From Halopseudomonas pelagia (lineage in GTDB: Bacteria; Pseudomonadota; Gammaproteobacteria; Pseudomonadales; Pseudomonadaceae): a stretch of DNA of 64,000 nt. The translations under genes and the position numbers were made by a program. Under the pieces are notes generated by a model. The model was not told the origin of the DNA. It saw only the letters and a program-made list of their open reading frames with translations, and searched no databases. Where the stretch lies: assembly GCF_009497895.1 (NCBI RefSeq), contig NZ_CP033116.1, positions 3,844,001-3,908,000 of the forward strand, read 5' to 3'. This document shows positions 1-12,682 of this stretch, one piece after another. Position 1 is the first letter of the stretch. Every line of letters starts with the position of its first letter.

Positions 1-3000
1 GCCATCTGCCGGCAGGCGCGGTCAATCACCCACTCGCCGAGCACGCCGACCAGGCCGATTTCCTCGGCCATGGGAATGAACACCGCTGGCGAGATGGCAC
101 CGTGCACCGGATGTTGCCAGCGCAGCAGCGCCTCGGCGCCGGTCAAACGGCGGCTGGCGCAGTCGAACTGCGGCTGATAATGCAACGTCAGCACGTCGTC
201 CTGCAGTGCGCGCCTTAAATCCCCCTCAAGACTCAATCGCTCCAGCGCCCGCGCATTCATGTCGGCCTGGTAGAACTGGAAGGTGTCCTTACCCGCGCCT
301 TTGGCGTGATACATCGCCGTATCGGCGTTCTTCAGCAGCGAGCTGACCTCCAGACCATCCTGCGGATACAGCGCCAGACCGATACTGGCGCTGATGAAAA
401 ACTCACGTTCCTGCAGGCAGAAGGCCGGCGCCAGCGCAGTGAGAATCTTTTCCGCGACGTGAATGCCCGCGCCCATCGCCGCCTCGCGATCGGTGAGGCC
501 GCCGAGCAGCATGGTGAACTCGTCACCACCCATGCGCGCTACGGTATCGCTGTCGCGCACGCATTCGCGCAAACGCCGTGCGACTTCCTTGAGCATGGCG
601 TCACCCGCCGCGTGGCCCAGAGTGTCGTTGATCGGTTTGAAACGATCCAGATCGAGAAACAATACTGCGACCCATTCATCGCGCCGTTCTGCCAACTGCA
701 GCGCTGTGCGCAGGCGGTCCTGAAACAGGGTACGGTTGGCCAGCCCGGTCAGGGCGTCGTAATAAGCCAGGCTTTCAATCCGCGCTTCGCTGGCCTTGCG
801 TTCGCTGATGTCGACAAAGAAGCAGACATAACTGACCAGGTCGCCTTCATTGTCCTGTACTGCGGTAATGCCAGTCCAAGCCGGAAATTGCTCGCCACTC
901 TTGCGTCTTAACCATATCTCGCCTTCCCAGCGGCCTTGCTCGCGCAGCGTGCGCAGGATGCCAGGATAAAAGCGCTCATCATGCACGGTGGATTCGAGCA
1001 GCCGCGGGGTATGGTCCAATATCTCTTCCGCACTGAAACAGGTGATCTGTGAGAAATTTTCGTTCACCTGAACCACATAGCCCGCCGGATCGGTAACCAG
1101 GATCGCCCCGGTGGTGTTCTCGAATACGGTCGCCGCCATGCGCAGACGGTTCTCGGTGCGGCGCTGTTCGGTGATGTCACGGGCGATGCCGAGCAGCCCG
1201 AGGAATTCACCCTGCGCGCCCCACATCAAAGACAGCCGTAACTCCGTAGGGCACTTGCGACCCTCTGCGGTAATACAGTCAAAAGTGGTTTCGCGATAGA
1301 AGCCTTCTTTTTGCAGGCGTGCCGCCTCTTCCGGCTCGCCCACCAGCGGCGCCAGATACTTGAGCACCTGGCCCATGAATCGCGAATACTCATCACCGGC
1401 AACTATATCGGTAAAGCCTCGCCGAATCAGGTCGTCAGGCTCGTAACCCAGCAAGGGCTTTACCGACGGACTGATGTAATTCAGACGGAAGGAAGCATCC
1501 GTCGACCAGATCACGTCGCTGATATTTTCCGCCAGCAGTCGATAACGCTGCTCGCTGGTCTTCAATTTTTCGGTGGACTCGCTTTGCACGGTTACGTCGC
1601 GAATAACGCCAATCAGCTGCTTGACCCGGCCATCCGGCAAGCGCGACAACACCTTGACCCGCAAGCTGAACCAGTGCCAGCTACCATCACGATGACGCCA
1701 GCGTAGTCGCGCCTCCTGAACCTTTTCATCAGGCAAGACCTGCTGCAGATTACGATTGATCAGCATCGACTCAAGATCATCCGGGTGCAGCAGGCGGTCA
1801 CGATAGTCCTCTGCCTGCACTTCCGGATCGTCATCAGCGTAGCCGAGCATTTGCGCCAATGAGCGGTTGCTGTACACAAACTTCTGCCGCGGCATGTCCT
1901 TGATAAACACGATATCCGGGACCGCTTTCACTACCCCGGCCCAGAAGCGTTCACGTTCGACCATCGACAACTCCACCCGGCGGCGGCTGGTGATGTCGGA
2001 AATGCTCATGGTGACCGCATGGTAGTCCTCGACCCGCTCGGGCAACCGCATAATGACCCAGACATAGCGGGCGGCGCCGGTGGACGAGCGCAGGGGCGTC
2101 TCCATCTCCAGCCGCGGCTGTCGCTCCAGCACTGCTTGAATCAGCCGGTAGCGGGCGGTATCCCGGCGGATACGATCAGGCCGATGCAGCATGCGCTCCA
2201 ATCCCCTCATCGAATCCAGCGCCAACAGATCGAGCGTTACCTGATTGGCATCGACCACGGTCACGCATTCGAGTAGCTCACTATGTTCGGCGGGGTGCTT
2301 GTCCAGCCAGGCGTCTAATGTCTCCCGGCTGGTGATGCCCTCACGTATCAGACGGTCGCGCAGCCCGGCCAGATTCAACTGACACAGGGCAATACCCACC
2401 CCCTGAAACACGTCCTGATAGCGGCGCTCGGTGTCTTCCACCGCGCGGGAAGAAGCATAGTTGCTGGCCAGCAGGCGACGATTGGCCCGACGCATACGCG
2501 CCAGGATCCACGCGACCAGCAGCAGCACGGCGACAAAGCCGACCACCACGATCACCTTGAAACGAATAACCTGACCCAACTGCTGCACATAGTAGTCGGG
2601 CTCAACCAGGCCGCGCACCTGCCAAAGGCTGCCGGCGACAGGCGCGCTGACCACCACCTGGCTGCGCTCCTGAGCGGTCATCGCCTTGTTATCCAGATAC
2701 ACCAGGCTGCCTTCCTGTTGACGGGCCAGGACGCGGGCATGCCCGGCATCCTCCAGCAGCCATACGTAGCCCTGGGCAGGTTGAGCAGATACCAGCCCGG
2801 AAATGTCCCGGTCATCTACTTCGAGCACCCAGGCGTAGCCGGGGCGGCGGCTGTCAACTACCCATAGAAGGGACCCGCTAAGCGGATCGGAGTCGAGCGC
2901 AAAAGCCTGACCGCTGACACTAAGACCCCGTACCGAGGGCATCCAGGTGGGCGCAGTATCCTGTAAATAAGGTATCTGGGGGCTTACCTGCGTCAGATTA

Positions 3001-3362
3001 CGCAGCCCCGGAAGCAGCGCTTCGACCGCCTGCAACGCAGCCTCGGGTGATTTCTCGTACATCTGGTCAAGCAGTTGGGAAAGCGCGGCGGATTTCACTT
3101 CAAGATTGAGCGCAATCTGGCTTGCGGTCAGCCAAACTGACTCCTCGACCTGAATCTGATGCTGCAGGCGCAGCAGACGGTAATCCTGAGCCGCCTGCCA
3201 GACCATCAAGCCGGTCAACAACAGCCCGGCAACCGCTATCAGCAGAAATCCGGCCCCGGTCGACTGCCAGCCGGACCCGGGGGCGCGAGTCACCTGAGAG
3301 GCAATAGGGGGATCAAGCGGCGGTTGGATGTCTGAATTCTTATTGTTATTCAAGCTGCTCAC
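1..3362 (-). CDS. Membrane PAS-GGDEF-EAL c-di-GMP signalling protein (3' end cut by window edge)
   Basis: Reading frame open from a GTG at 3362 to the window edge, about 1120 residues seen. Two membrane segments (about residues 32-56 and 262-287) enclose a periplasmic sensor-like stretch. Roughly four PAS-like modules follow (about 300-880), then a GGDEF domain with an intact RMGGDEF near residue 945 and the start of an EAL domain (GAEALLRW near 1075). Intact signatures suggest that both diguanylate cyclase and phosphodiesterase activities are possible, but the end of the EAL domain is not visible. Architecture and neighbourhood (gdhA, ettA, PilZ, radA, mscL) recall MorA of Pseudomonas aeruginosa; orthology is inferred, not shown. 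The start is uncertain: a TTG nine bases downstream is an alternative. Confidence 0.9.
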   Translation of the reverse strand, partial: MSSLNNNKNSDIQPPLDPPIASQVTRAPGSGWQSTGAGFLLIAVAGLLLTGLMVWQAAQDYRLLRLQHQIQVEESVWLTASQIALNLEVKSAALSQLLDQMYEKSPEAALQAVEALLPGLRNLTQVSPQIPYLQDTAPTWMPSVRGLSVSGQAFALDSDPLSGSLLWVVDSRRPGYAWVLEVDDRDISGLVSAQPAQGYVWLLEDAGHARVLARQQEGSLVYLDNKAMTAQERSQVVVSAPVAGSLWQVRGLVEPDYYVQQLGQVIRFKVIVVVGFVAVLLLVAWILARMRRANRRLLASNYASSRAVEDTERRYQDVFQGVGIALCQLNLAGLRDRLIREGITSRETLDAWLDKHPAEHSELLECVTVVDANQVTLDLLALDSMRGLERMLHRPDRIRRDTARYRLIQAVLERQPRLEMETPLRSSTGAARYVWVIMRLPERVEDYHAVTMSISDITSRRRVELSMVERERFWAGVVKAVPDIVFIKDMPRQKFVYSNRSLAQMLGYADDDPEVQAEDYRDRLLHPDDLESMLINRNLQQVLPDEKVQEARLRWRHRDGSWHWFSLRVKVLSRLPDGRVKQLIGVIRDVTVQSESTEKLKTSEQRYRLLAENISDVIWSTDASFRLNYISPSVKPLLGYEPDDLIRRGFTDIVAGDEYSRFMGQVLKYLAPLVGEPEEAARLQKEGFYRETTFDCITAEGRKCPTELRLSLMWGAQGEFLGLLGIARDITEQRRTENRLRMAATVFENTTGAILVTDPAGYVVQVNENFSQITCFSAEEILDHTPRLLESTVHDERFYPGILRTLREQGRWEGEIWLRRKSGEQFPAWTGITAVQDNEGDLVSYVCFFVDISERKASEARIESLAYYDALTGLANRTLFQDRLRTALQLAERRDEWVAVLFLDLDRFKPINDTLGHAAGDAMLKEVARRLRECVRDSDTVARMGGDEFTMLLGGLTDREAAMGAGIHVAEKILTALAPAFCLQEREFFISASIGLALYPQDGLEVSSLLKNADTAMYHAKGAGKDTFQFYQADMNARALERLSLEGDLRRALQDDVLTLHYQPQFDCASRRLTGAEALLRWQHPVHGAISPAVFIPMAEEIGLVGVLGEWVIDRACRQM

Positions 3363-3534
3363 TTGCAAAAATGCGATTTGATTGCCAAGCATGCCACTAC
3401 CCGCCCGTCCGAACAATTGCTACGGCGGATTTGCCCTGCACGCCCAGTTGGGCTAGCCTTGCGGGCAATCCAGACCCCGCGTGAACCTCCACGGTCAGGG
3501 CGCGCTCCACTTCCTTATGTCAGGTTTTCAGCAC

Positions 3535-5199
<1,665 letters not shown>

Positions 5200-5217
5200 G
5201 CTTGGCGTGACTGATCA

Positions 5218-5252
5218 AACGGCGGACTGGATAACCAGCCCGCCGTTTTTTT
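5218..5252 (+). terminator. Intrinsic terminator after ettA
   Basis: An imperfect hairpin AACGGCGGACTGG / CCAGCCCGCCGTT with an ATAA loop is followed directly by a run of T residues. It lies 19 bases after the ettA stop. Confidence 0.9.
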
Positions 5253-5350
5253 GCGCATTCCAGTACCTGGGTATCACTTTGTTACCACCGCTGACAACGA
5301 GCGGGCTATGCCGCGCACGGCCAACTCTGATAGGGTCTGCGCTCCTTTAA

Positions 5351-6706
<1,356 letters not shown>

Positions 6707-6722
6707 CCAACTCAAAACCAGC

Positions 6723-6728
6723 TATAGT
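6723..6728 (+). promoter_or_regulatory. Possible -10 element before the PilZ gene
   Basis: TATAGT lies 33 bases before the PilZ start. The only TTGACC-like hexamer upstream (6703-6708) is 14 bases away, shorter than normal, so the -35 is unclear. Confidence 0.3.
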
Positions 6729-6761
6729 AAAAGCGTTGGCACAATGCCGGGGGGCTGATCG

Positions 6762-7118
6762 ATGAATGATGATAGACGCCGCTTTACCCGCATTCCCTTT
6801 GATGCGCAGACCAGTTTGCATCAGGACGAGTGGAGTATCAGCGTGCAATTGGTTGATGTATCGCTACGTGGGCTGCTGGTATTGCAGCCGGCCGATTGGG
6901 TCAATGCCAATGTGCAGGCACCTTTCAATGCAGTCATTCAGCTGGCCGAAGGCAGCCAGATTTGCATGGATGTGCGCCTGGCCCATGCCGAGGAAGGCTT
7001 GCTGGGGTTCGAGTGCGATCATATCGACTTGGACTCCATCAGCCACCTGAAACGCCTGGTGGCGCTGAATATGGGTGATGAAGCGCTGATTGAGCGCGAA
7101 CTGGGCAGTCTGCTCTAA
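6762..7118 (+). CDS. PilZ-domain c-di-GMP receptor, MapZ (PA4608)-like
   Basis: 118 residues forming a single PilZ domain. The c-di-GMP-binding motifs are present: RRRFTR at residues 5-10 and DVSLRG near 33-38. The C-terminal half (LLGFECDHIDLDSISHLKRLV) closely resembles, from memory, P. aeruginosa PA4608/MapZ, which binds a chemotaxis methyltransferase when loaded with c-di-GMP. It also sits beside radA, as PA4608 does. A role in motility control is inferred from that resemblance. The start is preceded by a GGGGG stretch eight bases upstream. Confidence 0.88.
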   Translation: MNDDRRRFTRIPFDAQTSLHQDEWSISVQLVDVSLRGLLVLQPADWVNANVQAPFNAVIQLAEGSQICMDVRLAHAEEGLLGFECDHIDLDSISHLKRLVALNMGDEALIERELGSLL

Positions 7119-7126
7119 CCGCTGAC

Positions 7127-7146
7127 GGCCGGGAGGGTGCCCGGCC
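7127..7146. other. GC hairpin between convergent PilZ and radA genes
   Basis: GGCCGGG and CCCGGCC form a perfect 7-bp stem with a 6-base loop. Neither strand has a T tract, so it may halt transcription only weakly or not at all. Confidence 0.35.
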
Positions 7147-7156
7147 GATCCAGAGA

Positions 7157-8536
7157 TTAGTCGAATATCGCCGCCAATGCTTGATCCAGACGGGTCACAG
7201 CAATCACCTGCATGCCCTTGGGCGACTCTTTGGGAGCATTGGCCTTGGGCACAATAGCGCGGGTAAAGCCGTGCTTGGCCGCTTCCTTCAAACGTTCCTG
7301 ACCGCTGGGTACCGGCCGTATCTCGCCGGACAAGCCCAACTCACCGAACACCATCAGATCCATCGGCAACGGCCGATTGCGTAGGCTGGACATGACCGCT
7401 GCGAGCAGCGCCAGATCTACCGCGGTTTCCAATACCTTGACCCCGCCCACCACGTTAACGAACACATCCTGATCGTAGGTCGGCACCCCGCCATGGCGGT
7501 GCAACACTGCCAGCAACATGGCCAACCGGTTCTGATCCAGGCCCAGCGTGACCCGCCGCGGATTACCCAGATGACTGGTGTCCACCAGTGCCTGCACCTC
7601 CACCAGCATCGGCCTGGAGCCCTCCCAGGTCGACATCACTACGCTTCCGGGAATCGGCGTATCGTAACGTGAAAGGAAAATGGCCGACGGGTTGGAGACC
7701 TCCTTGAGCCCCTTGTCCGTCATTGAAAACACGCCAAGTTCGTTCACCGCACCGAAGCGATTCTTTACCGCGCGCAGCATGCGCAGCCGACCATCAGACT
7801 CGCCTTCGAAATACAGCACGGTATCGACCATATGCTCGAGCACGCGCGGCCCGGCCAACGAACCCTCCTTGGTCACGTGCCCGACCAGAAAGATCGCCGT
7901 GCCACTCTGTTTGGCATAACGCACCAGCAGCGCCGCGCTCTCGCGAACCTGCGCTACGCCACCGGGAGCCGATTGCAACTGTTCGGTGAAGATCGTCTGA
8001 ATCGAATCCACCACCATGACTTTCGGCTGCTCATGCCGGGCGGTGGCAATGATGCTTTCAATGCAGGTCTCGGTCATGACCTTGAGCTTGTCTTCCGGCA
8101 GCCCCAATCGCCGCGCGCGCATCGCCACCTGTTGCTGGGATTCTTCCCCGGTGACATACAACGCCGGCATGCTTTGCGCCAACTGACACAAGGTCTGCAG
8201 CAAAATGGTCGATTTGCCTATACCTGGATCCCCGCCCATCAACACCACCGAGCCCGCGACCAGGCCGCCACCCAACACGCGATCCAGCTCCGAAGAGCCG
8301 CTGGATTGGCGCGGCACCTCCTCGGTAGAGACTTCTGCCAGCGTTCTTACCTGAGCGGCCTGCCCTGCCCAGTGTCCGGTGCGGCTGGCCGAAACGCCAC
8401 TGCCACCAGTAGGGGTGGTATCGACTACCGTTTCCACAAGCGTGTTCCAGGCCTGGCATTCAGCGCACTGGCCGGCCCATTTGGAGAAAGTCGCACCGCA
8501 TTCGGTGCAGCCATAAATTCGCTTGTTTTTTGCCAT
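7157..8536 (-). CDS. radA: DNA repair protein RadA
   Basis: 459 residues, usual length. RadA is a RecA-like, DnaB-type helicase that drives branch migration during recombinational repair. The N-terminal zinc finger is complete (C10, C13, C24, C27), the Walker A is GGDPGIGKST at 101-110, and the RadA-specific KNRFG motif is present. The C-terminal region is the Lon-protease-like scaffold domain seen in all RadA proteins. The ATG at 8536 gives the canonical MAKNKRIYGCTECG start. Convergent with the PilZ gene and divergent from the EAL gene. Confidence 0.97.
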   Translation of the reverse strand: MAKNKRIYGCTECGATFSKWAGQCAECQAWNTLVETVVDTTPTGGSGVSASRTGHWAGQAAQVRTLAEVSTEEVPRQSSGSSELDRVLGGGLVAGSVVLMGGDPGIGKSTILLQTLCQLAQSMPALYVTGEESQQQVAMRARRLGLPEDKLKVMTETCIESIIATARHEQPKVMVVDSIQTIFTEQLQSAPGGVAQVRESAALLVRYAKQSGTAIFLVGHVTKEGSLAGPRVLEHMVDTVLYFEGESDGRLRMLRAVKNRFGAVNELGVFSMTDKGLKEVSNPSAIFLSRYDTPIPGSVVMSTWEGSRPMLVEVQALVDTSHLGNPRRVTLGLDQNRLAMLLAVLHRHGGVPTYDQDVFVNVVGGVKVLETAVDLALLAAVMSSLRNRPLPMDLMVFGELGLSGEIRPVPSGQERLKEAAKHGFTRAIVPKANAPKESPKGMQVIAVTRLDQALAAIFD

Positions 8537-8646
8537 TAATTCCCCCCAGAGGAATAGTTAGGTGCTATTTTGCTTTATAGCCACTGGCCACAGGTCAGCT
8601 TGATAACATGCACACTACTTCACGACTCTGGTGAACGGATACCTGT

Positions 8647-9408
8647 ATGAGCATTAGCGTAGACATCCCCAAACCCTGCAAATCGTGCCAGGACAATACA
8701 CCACTGTGTTTCGATTTCAGCATGGCTTTCCAGCCGATCGTGGATACCCGCGATAACAGCATTTTTGCCTATGAAGCCCTGATTCGCGGCCTGGCCGGCG
8801 AGGGCGCTATGCAGATGCTGTCCAAGGTGAACGAGGATAACCGTTATATCTTCGATCAGTCATGCCGGGTCAAAGCGGTGGAGCTGGCATCACGGCTGCA
8901 AATCCCCTGTTTCGTCAGCATCAACTTCCTGCCCAACGCGGTTTATCAGGCCGCCACCTGCATACGCGCGACGCTGGAAGCAGCCCGGCGCTACAACTTC
9001 CCGACCTCGCGACTGATTTTCGAGATTACCGAAAATGAGCAACTGGTCGACAAGGCTCACTTGAAGAGCATTATTACAGAGTACAAGCGCCAGGGCTTCA
9101 AAACGGCCATCGATGATTTTGGTGCCGGTTATTCCGGTCTTAACCTGCTCGCCGAATTTCAGCCGGACATCATCAAACTCGACATGGCCCTGGTTCGCGA
9201 CATTGATACCAATCCAGTCCGTCAGGCGATCGTCCAGGGAATAATGGGCGTGTGCAAGGCACTGAATATCGAAGTCATCGCCGAAGGTATTGAAAGCCTC
9301 GCCGAGTTGCGCCTGCTTCAGAAACTTGGCGTGCATCTGTTTCAGGGTTACCTGTTTGCCAAGCCGGCATTTGAACAGCTGCCCGAAGTCAGTTGGCCCG
9401 ATGCCTGA
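8647..9408 (+). CDS. Stand-alone EAL-domain c-di-GMP phosphodiesterase
   Basis: 253 residues, almost all one EAL domain. The metal and catalytic residues can be followed: YEALIRG (EAL at 43-45), the asparagine in SINFLPN, the glutamate in FEITENE, the aspartate pair in IDDFGAGYSG, lysine in DIIKLD and glutamate in AEGIES. It is therefore predicted to be an active phosphodiesterase hydrolysing c-di-GMP to pGpG. No sensor domain is present, but the N-terminus has a C-x2-C-x6-C cluster (C11, C14, C21) that might bind a metal or respond to redox. Its stop overlaps the start of the polyphosphate phosphotransferase gene by 8 bases, suggesting coupled translation. Confidence 0.93.
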   Translation: MSISVDIPKPCKSCQDNTPLCFDFSMAFQPIVDTRDNSIFAYEALIRGLAGEGAMQMLSKVNEDNRYIFDQSCRVKAVELASRLQIPCFVSINFLPNAVYQAATCIRATLEAARRYNFPTSRLIFEITENEQLVDKAHLKSIITEYKRQGFKTAIDDFGAGYSGLNLLAEFQPDIIKLDMALVRDIDTNPVRQAIVQGIMGVCKALNIEVIAEGIESLAELRLLQKLGVHLFQGYLFAKPAFEQLPEVSWPDA

Positions 9409-10858
9409 TTACAGCCTCAGCAAGAAAGCCTACAAACAGCAGAGCGCCGAGTTGAATGAAGCCCTGCTGGAAGCGCAGTTTGAACTGCGCAAAGCCGGCA
9501 AAGGCCCGGTTCTGTTGTTGATTAGCGGCAATGACCTGGCCGGAAAAGCGGAGGTTATTCATACCTTCTACGCCTGGCTGGATAGCCGCTTTCTCAATAC
9601 CCGCGCCTTTGTTTTGCCCCAGGGAATTGAGAAACGCATGCCGCGCATGTGGCGCTATTGGCGCTCCCTGCCGCCGGCTGGCGAACTGGGTTTCTACCTG
9701 GGCTCCTGGTACCACCAGCCGCTGATGGGCTTCAGTCGGGGCAACCTTTCGGCCAATGCTTTCAAACAGCAGATGGAAGATATCCTGCGCTTCGAACAAT
9801 TACTCAGTGACGAAGGCGTTGTGGTGCTCAAGGTCTGGCTGCATCTCAGCCCGAATGGCGAAGCCGTTGAAACATCTGCGGGCCAGCAGCGCTATCAGGA
9901 TACCGTGGCCATGCGTGAATGGGGCGACTTCAGCCGGGCTGATTACGAAAAAGTCCGCGCCGGGGCACAGAAGATGATCGAACTGACGTCTACCGAGCAA
10001 GCGCCCTGGATCAGGATTCCCAGTCACGACCCGCGTTACCGCGATATCGAGATCGCCAAGCTGCTGCTCAAAGCAATGCGTCAGCATCTCGAGTCTTCCA
10101 CTGAGTCTGCCGCTGGCCATCACAAGAGTTTTCTACCGGGTAGCGTGGATCGTCTGAATAGTGTCGATTACAGCGCACAACTGGAAAAGGACGATTACAA
10201 GGCGCAGCTGGAGGACTACCAGAACCAACTACGGGAACTGGTGAGCCATCCGCGCTTCGCGCGGCGCAGCCTGCTGCTGGTTTTCGAAGGCACTGACGCA
10301 GCGGGCAAAGGCGGCGCCATTCGCCGCATTACCCAATGCCTAGATCCTCGCTACCTGCGAGTGCACGGCACCCGCGCTCCAACCGAAGAGGAACGCACCC
10401 AACCCTACCTGACACGATTCTGGAAGCGCATTCCAGCCCCCGGCACAGTGGTGGTGTTTGATCGCAGTTACTATGGCCGTGTGTTGGTCGAACGGGTTGA
10501 AGGTTTTTGTGGGGCTGCAGACTGGCAGCGCGCGTATGGCGAGATCAATGATTTCGAGCAGCAACTGCAGCAGGCCAATACGCTGGTGATCAAGTTCTGG
10601 CTGGCGATCACCGAAGAGGAACAGCTCGCGCGTTTCCAGGCGCGTGAAGCATCGCCGCTGAAACGGCACAAGCTGACTGAAGAGGACTGGCGTAACCGCC
10701 AACAATGGTCCACCTACCAGAAAGCCATCAACGACATGCTGGAATTCACCGACACCAAACAAGCACCCTGGCACGTCATCGCCGCGGAAGATAAACGCCA
10801 TGCCCGAGTGCAGACCTTGAAAATTGTTTGCGACACTTTGCGCAAGGCGTTGAAATAA
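9401..10858 (+). CDS. pap: Polyphosphate:AMP phosphotransferase (two-domain PPK2)
   Basis: 485 residues. It transfers phosphate from polyphosphate to AMP, giving ADP. Two PPK2 domains lie in tandem: the first with LLLISGNDLAGKAEV (a degenerate P-loop), the second with the full LLVFEGTDAAGKGGA Walker A and VFDRSYYGRV lid motif. This two-domain form is the AMP-specific class and matches the length of the P. aeruginosa enzyme. The ATG at 9401 (MPDYSLSKKAYK) was chosen because longer versions only read into the overlapping EAL gene. It follows the EAL gene with an 8-base overlap. Confidence 0.93.
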   Translation: MPDYSLSKKAYKQQSAELNEALLEAQFELRKAGKGPVLLLISGNDLAGKAEVIHTFYAWLDSRFLNTRAFVLPQGIEKRMPRMWRYWRSLPPAGELGFYLGSWYHQPLMGFSRGNLSANAFKQQMEDILRFEQLLSDEGVVVLKVWLHLSPNGEAVETSAGQQRYQDTVAMREWGDFSRADYEKVRAGAQKMIELTSTEQAPWIRIPSHDPRYRDIEIAKLLLKAMRQHLESSTESAAGHHKSFLPGSVDRLNSVDYSAQLEKDDYKAQLEDYQNQLRELVSHPRFARRSLLLVFEGTDAAGKGGAIRRITQCLDPRYLRVHGTRAPTEEERTQPYLTRFWKRIPAPGTVVVFDRSYYGRVLVERVEGFCGAADWQRAYGEINDFEQQLQQANTLVIKFWLAITEEEQLARFQAREASPLKRHKLTEEDWRNRQQWSTYQKAINDMLEFTDTKQAPWHVIAAEDKRHARVQTLKIVCDTLRKALK

Positions 10859-10952
10859 GCCTGAATAAAACCTGACAAATCTCGATTTCCGGATATTATT
10901 TTGATTAGTGATATTACGGCAGCGCCATGCTGGCGCCCGACAGGAGATGACG

Positions 10953-11369
10953 ATGAGTATTGTTCAGGAATTCAAAGCGTTTGCCATGCGCGGCAATGTG
11001 ATCGATATGGCCGTAGGTATCATTATTGGCGCGGCCTTTGGCAAGGTGGTGTCCTCCTTCGTGGCCAACGTGGTAATGCCGCCGCTGGGACTGCTGATTG
11101 GCGGTGTAGATTTTGCCGATCTGGCCATTGTGCTGAAGGAAGCACAGGGTGAAATTCCTGCGGTGACCCTGGGCTACGGCCTGTTTATCCAGAGCATTGT
11201 CGACTTCCTGATTATTGCCACAGCGATTTTCGTCGCGATCAAAGTGATGAACAGCCTCAAGCGTGAGGAAGAAGCCGCGCCTACGCCTCCCCCGCCGGAA
11301 ACCATGAGCAAGCAGGAAATCCTGCTCACCGAAATTCGCGACCTGCTGCAGCAAAAGCCCAACCCCTGA
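10953..11369 (+). CDS. mscL: Large-conductance mechanosensitive channel
   Basis: 138 residues, normal for MscL. A homopentameric inner-membrane channel that opens under membrane tension to release solutes on hypo-osmotic shock. It starts with the family signature [23 protein letters not shown]1 has the glycine-rich constriction segment ([15 protein letters not shown]) and TM2 lies in [21 protein letters not shown] cytoplasmic charged helix follows. The ATG at 10953 has an AGGAG ribosome-binding site six bases upstream; another ATG at 10947 is possible but sits too close to it. Confidence 0.96.
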   Translation: MSIVQEFKAFAMRGNVIDMAVGIIIGAAFGKVVSSFVANVVMPPLGLLIGGVDFADLAIVLKEAQGEIPAVTLGYGLFIQSIVDFLIIATAIFVAIKVMNSLKREEEAAPTPPPPETMSKQEILLTEIRDLLQQKPNP

Positions 11370-11457
11370 ACGCACCGTTGCCAGGCGGCGTATCTGCCGG
11401 CCATCGCGTAAGCGGTGTTCCGGCAGCATTGCGCCAAGCCCTTGCGCCCAACTGCGC

Positions 11458-11463
11458 TATACT
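11458..11463 (+). promoter_or_regulatory. Possible -10 element of rlmG
   Basis: TATACT lies 30 bases before the rlmG start. No good -35 hexamer is present at normal spacing, so support is limited to the -10. Confidence 0.35.
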
Positions 11464-11493
11464 GCCGCCCCGCACTTCTAACCGGCAGCCATC

Positions 11494-12627
11494 ATGCAAT
11501 CATGTGACACCCCGTTCGGCACTCTGAATCTCGAGCGCTACCCGCCCACTCAGAACCCCACGCTGCAAGCCTTTGATACGGCCGATCTGTATCTGCTGCA
11601 AAGTGCCGCTGAGTTGCCCGTTTCAGACCTGCCGATTCTGGTCATCAATGATAATTTTGGCACTTTGGCCTGCGCGCTGGCCAAGGCAGAGCCGGCCCGC
11701 AAGGTGCACAGCTGGAGCGATTCAAAACTGGCGCAGCTGGGGTTGCAGAGCAACCTGGCGGCCAATGACCTGCCCTTTGAGGCGGTGCAGTTTATCGACA
11801 GCCAGCAAACGCCGAGCGGCCCGTACCAGTGCGTGCTGATGCGCGTACCCAAAAGCCTGACGCTGATGCAGGACCAGCTGTTCCGCCTGCGCCCAGCCCT
11901 GGCGGAGCAGGCGCAGGTCATTGCCGGCGCCATGGTCAAGCATCTACCGCACGCTGCAGGCGATCTGTTGGCGCAATATATCGGCCCGTACCAGGCGTCA
12001 CTGGCCTGGAAAAAATCCCGATTGCTGACCAGCACACTGGATTCCGCACTGAGCCCTGACAAACCAGAGCTGGAAACGCGTTATGAGTTGCCCGCTTCCA
12101 CATTTCAACTGCTGAACAAGCCGGGCGTGTTCTCCCGAGAGAAGCTGGATAACGGTACCCGCGCGCTACTTTCAAGCCTGCCCACCGGGCAGGAAGGTGG
12201 CTGCATTGTTGATCTGGGTTGCGGCAATGGCGCATTGGGCATCATGGCAGCGCAGCTCAATCCTGACGCGCAGTTAGTATTTATCGATGAGTCCTACGCT
12301 GCTGTCGCCTCGGCCCGGCACAATTTCAGCCAAGCCTTTCCCGAGCGCGCTGCCGAGTTTAACGTCAGCGACGGCTTGACCGAGTTCGAGGACGGCAGCG
12401 CTGACCTGATTCTGTGCAACCCGCCCTTTCATCAGCAGCAAGCAGTCGGCGATGAAATGGCCAAGCGGCTGTTCGAGCAAAGCTATAGCGCTTTGAGCAC
12501 AACAGGCAGCCTGATGGTCGTAGGTAACCGGCACCTGGGCTACCACGTCAAATTACGCGCCTGGTTCGAGAAGGTTGAGCAGTTGTCCGGCAATCCCAAA
12601 TTCGTGGTACTTAAAGCCAGCAATTGA
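11494..12627 (+). CDS. rlmG: 23S rRNA m2G1835 methyltransferase
   Basis: 377 residues, matching RlmG (378 in E. coli) better than the related but shorter RsmC. It uses S-adenosylmethionine to methylate G1835 of 23S rRNA. The N-terminal half is the degenerate methyltransferase-like domain. The catalytic half has the SAM-binding VDLGCGNGALG and the base-amino methylase motif NPPFHQQQ. The C-terminus NPKFVVLKA is typical of RlmG. The ATG at 11494 gives CDTPFGTLNLERYPPT, close to the known N-terminus. Confidence 0.9.
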   Translation: MQSCDTPFGTLNLERYPPTQNPTLQAFDTADLYLLQSAAELPVSDLPILVINDNFGTLACALAKAEPARKVHSWSDSKLAQLGLQSNLAANDLPFEAVQFIDSQQTPSGPYQCVLMRVPKSLTLMQDQLFRLRPALAEQAQVIAGAMVKHLPHAAGDLLAQYIGPYQASLAWKKSRLLTSTLDSALSPDKPELETRYELPASTFQLLNKPGVFSREKLDNGTRALLSSLPTGQEGGCIVDLGCGNGALGIMAAQLNPDAQLVFIDESYAAVASARHNFSQAFPERAAEFNVSDGLTEFEDGSADLILCNPPFHQQQAVGDEMAKRLFEQSYSALSTTGSLMVVGNRHLGYHVKLRAWFEKVEQLSGNPKFVVLKASN

Positions 12628-12682
12628 AGGCGGCTTATCTGCTTTAGCGATCTGCCGCGACAGTTAAGCGCTCTCTGCTAAC

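Noticed and set aside
3481..3534. GTG start for ettA 18 codons upstream
   Set aside because: The extra residues do not match EttA, and the ATG at 3535 gives the conserved N-terminus.
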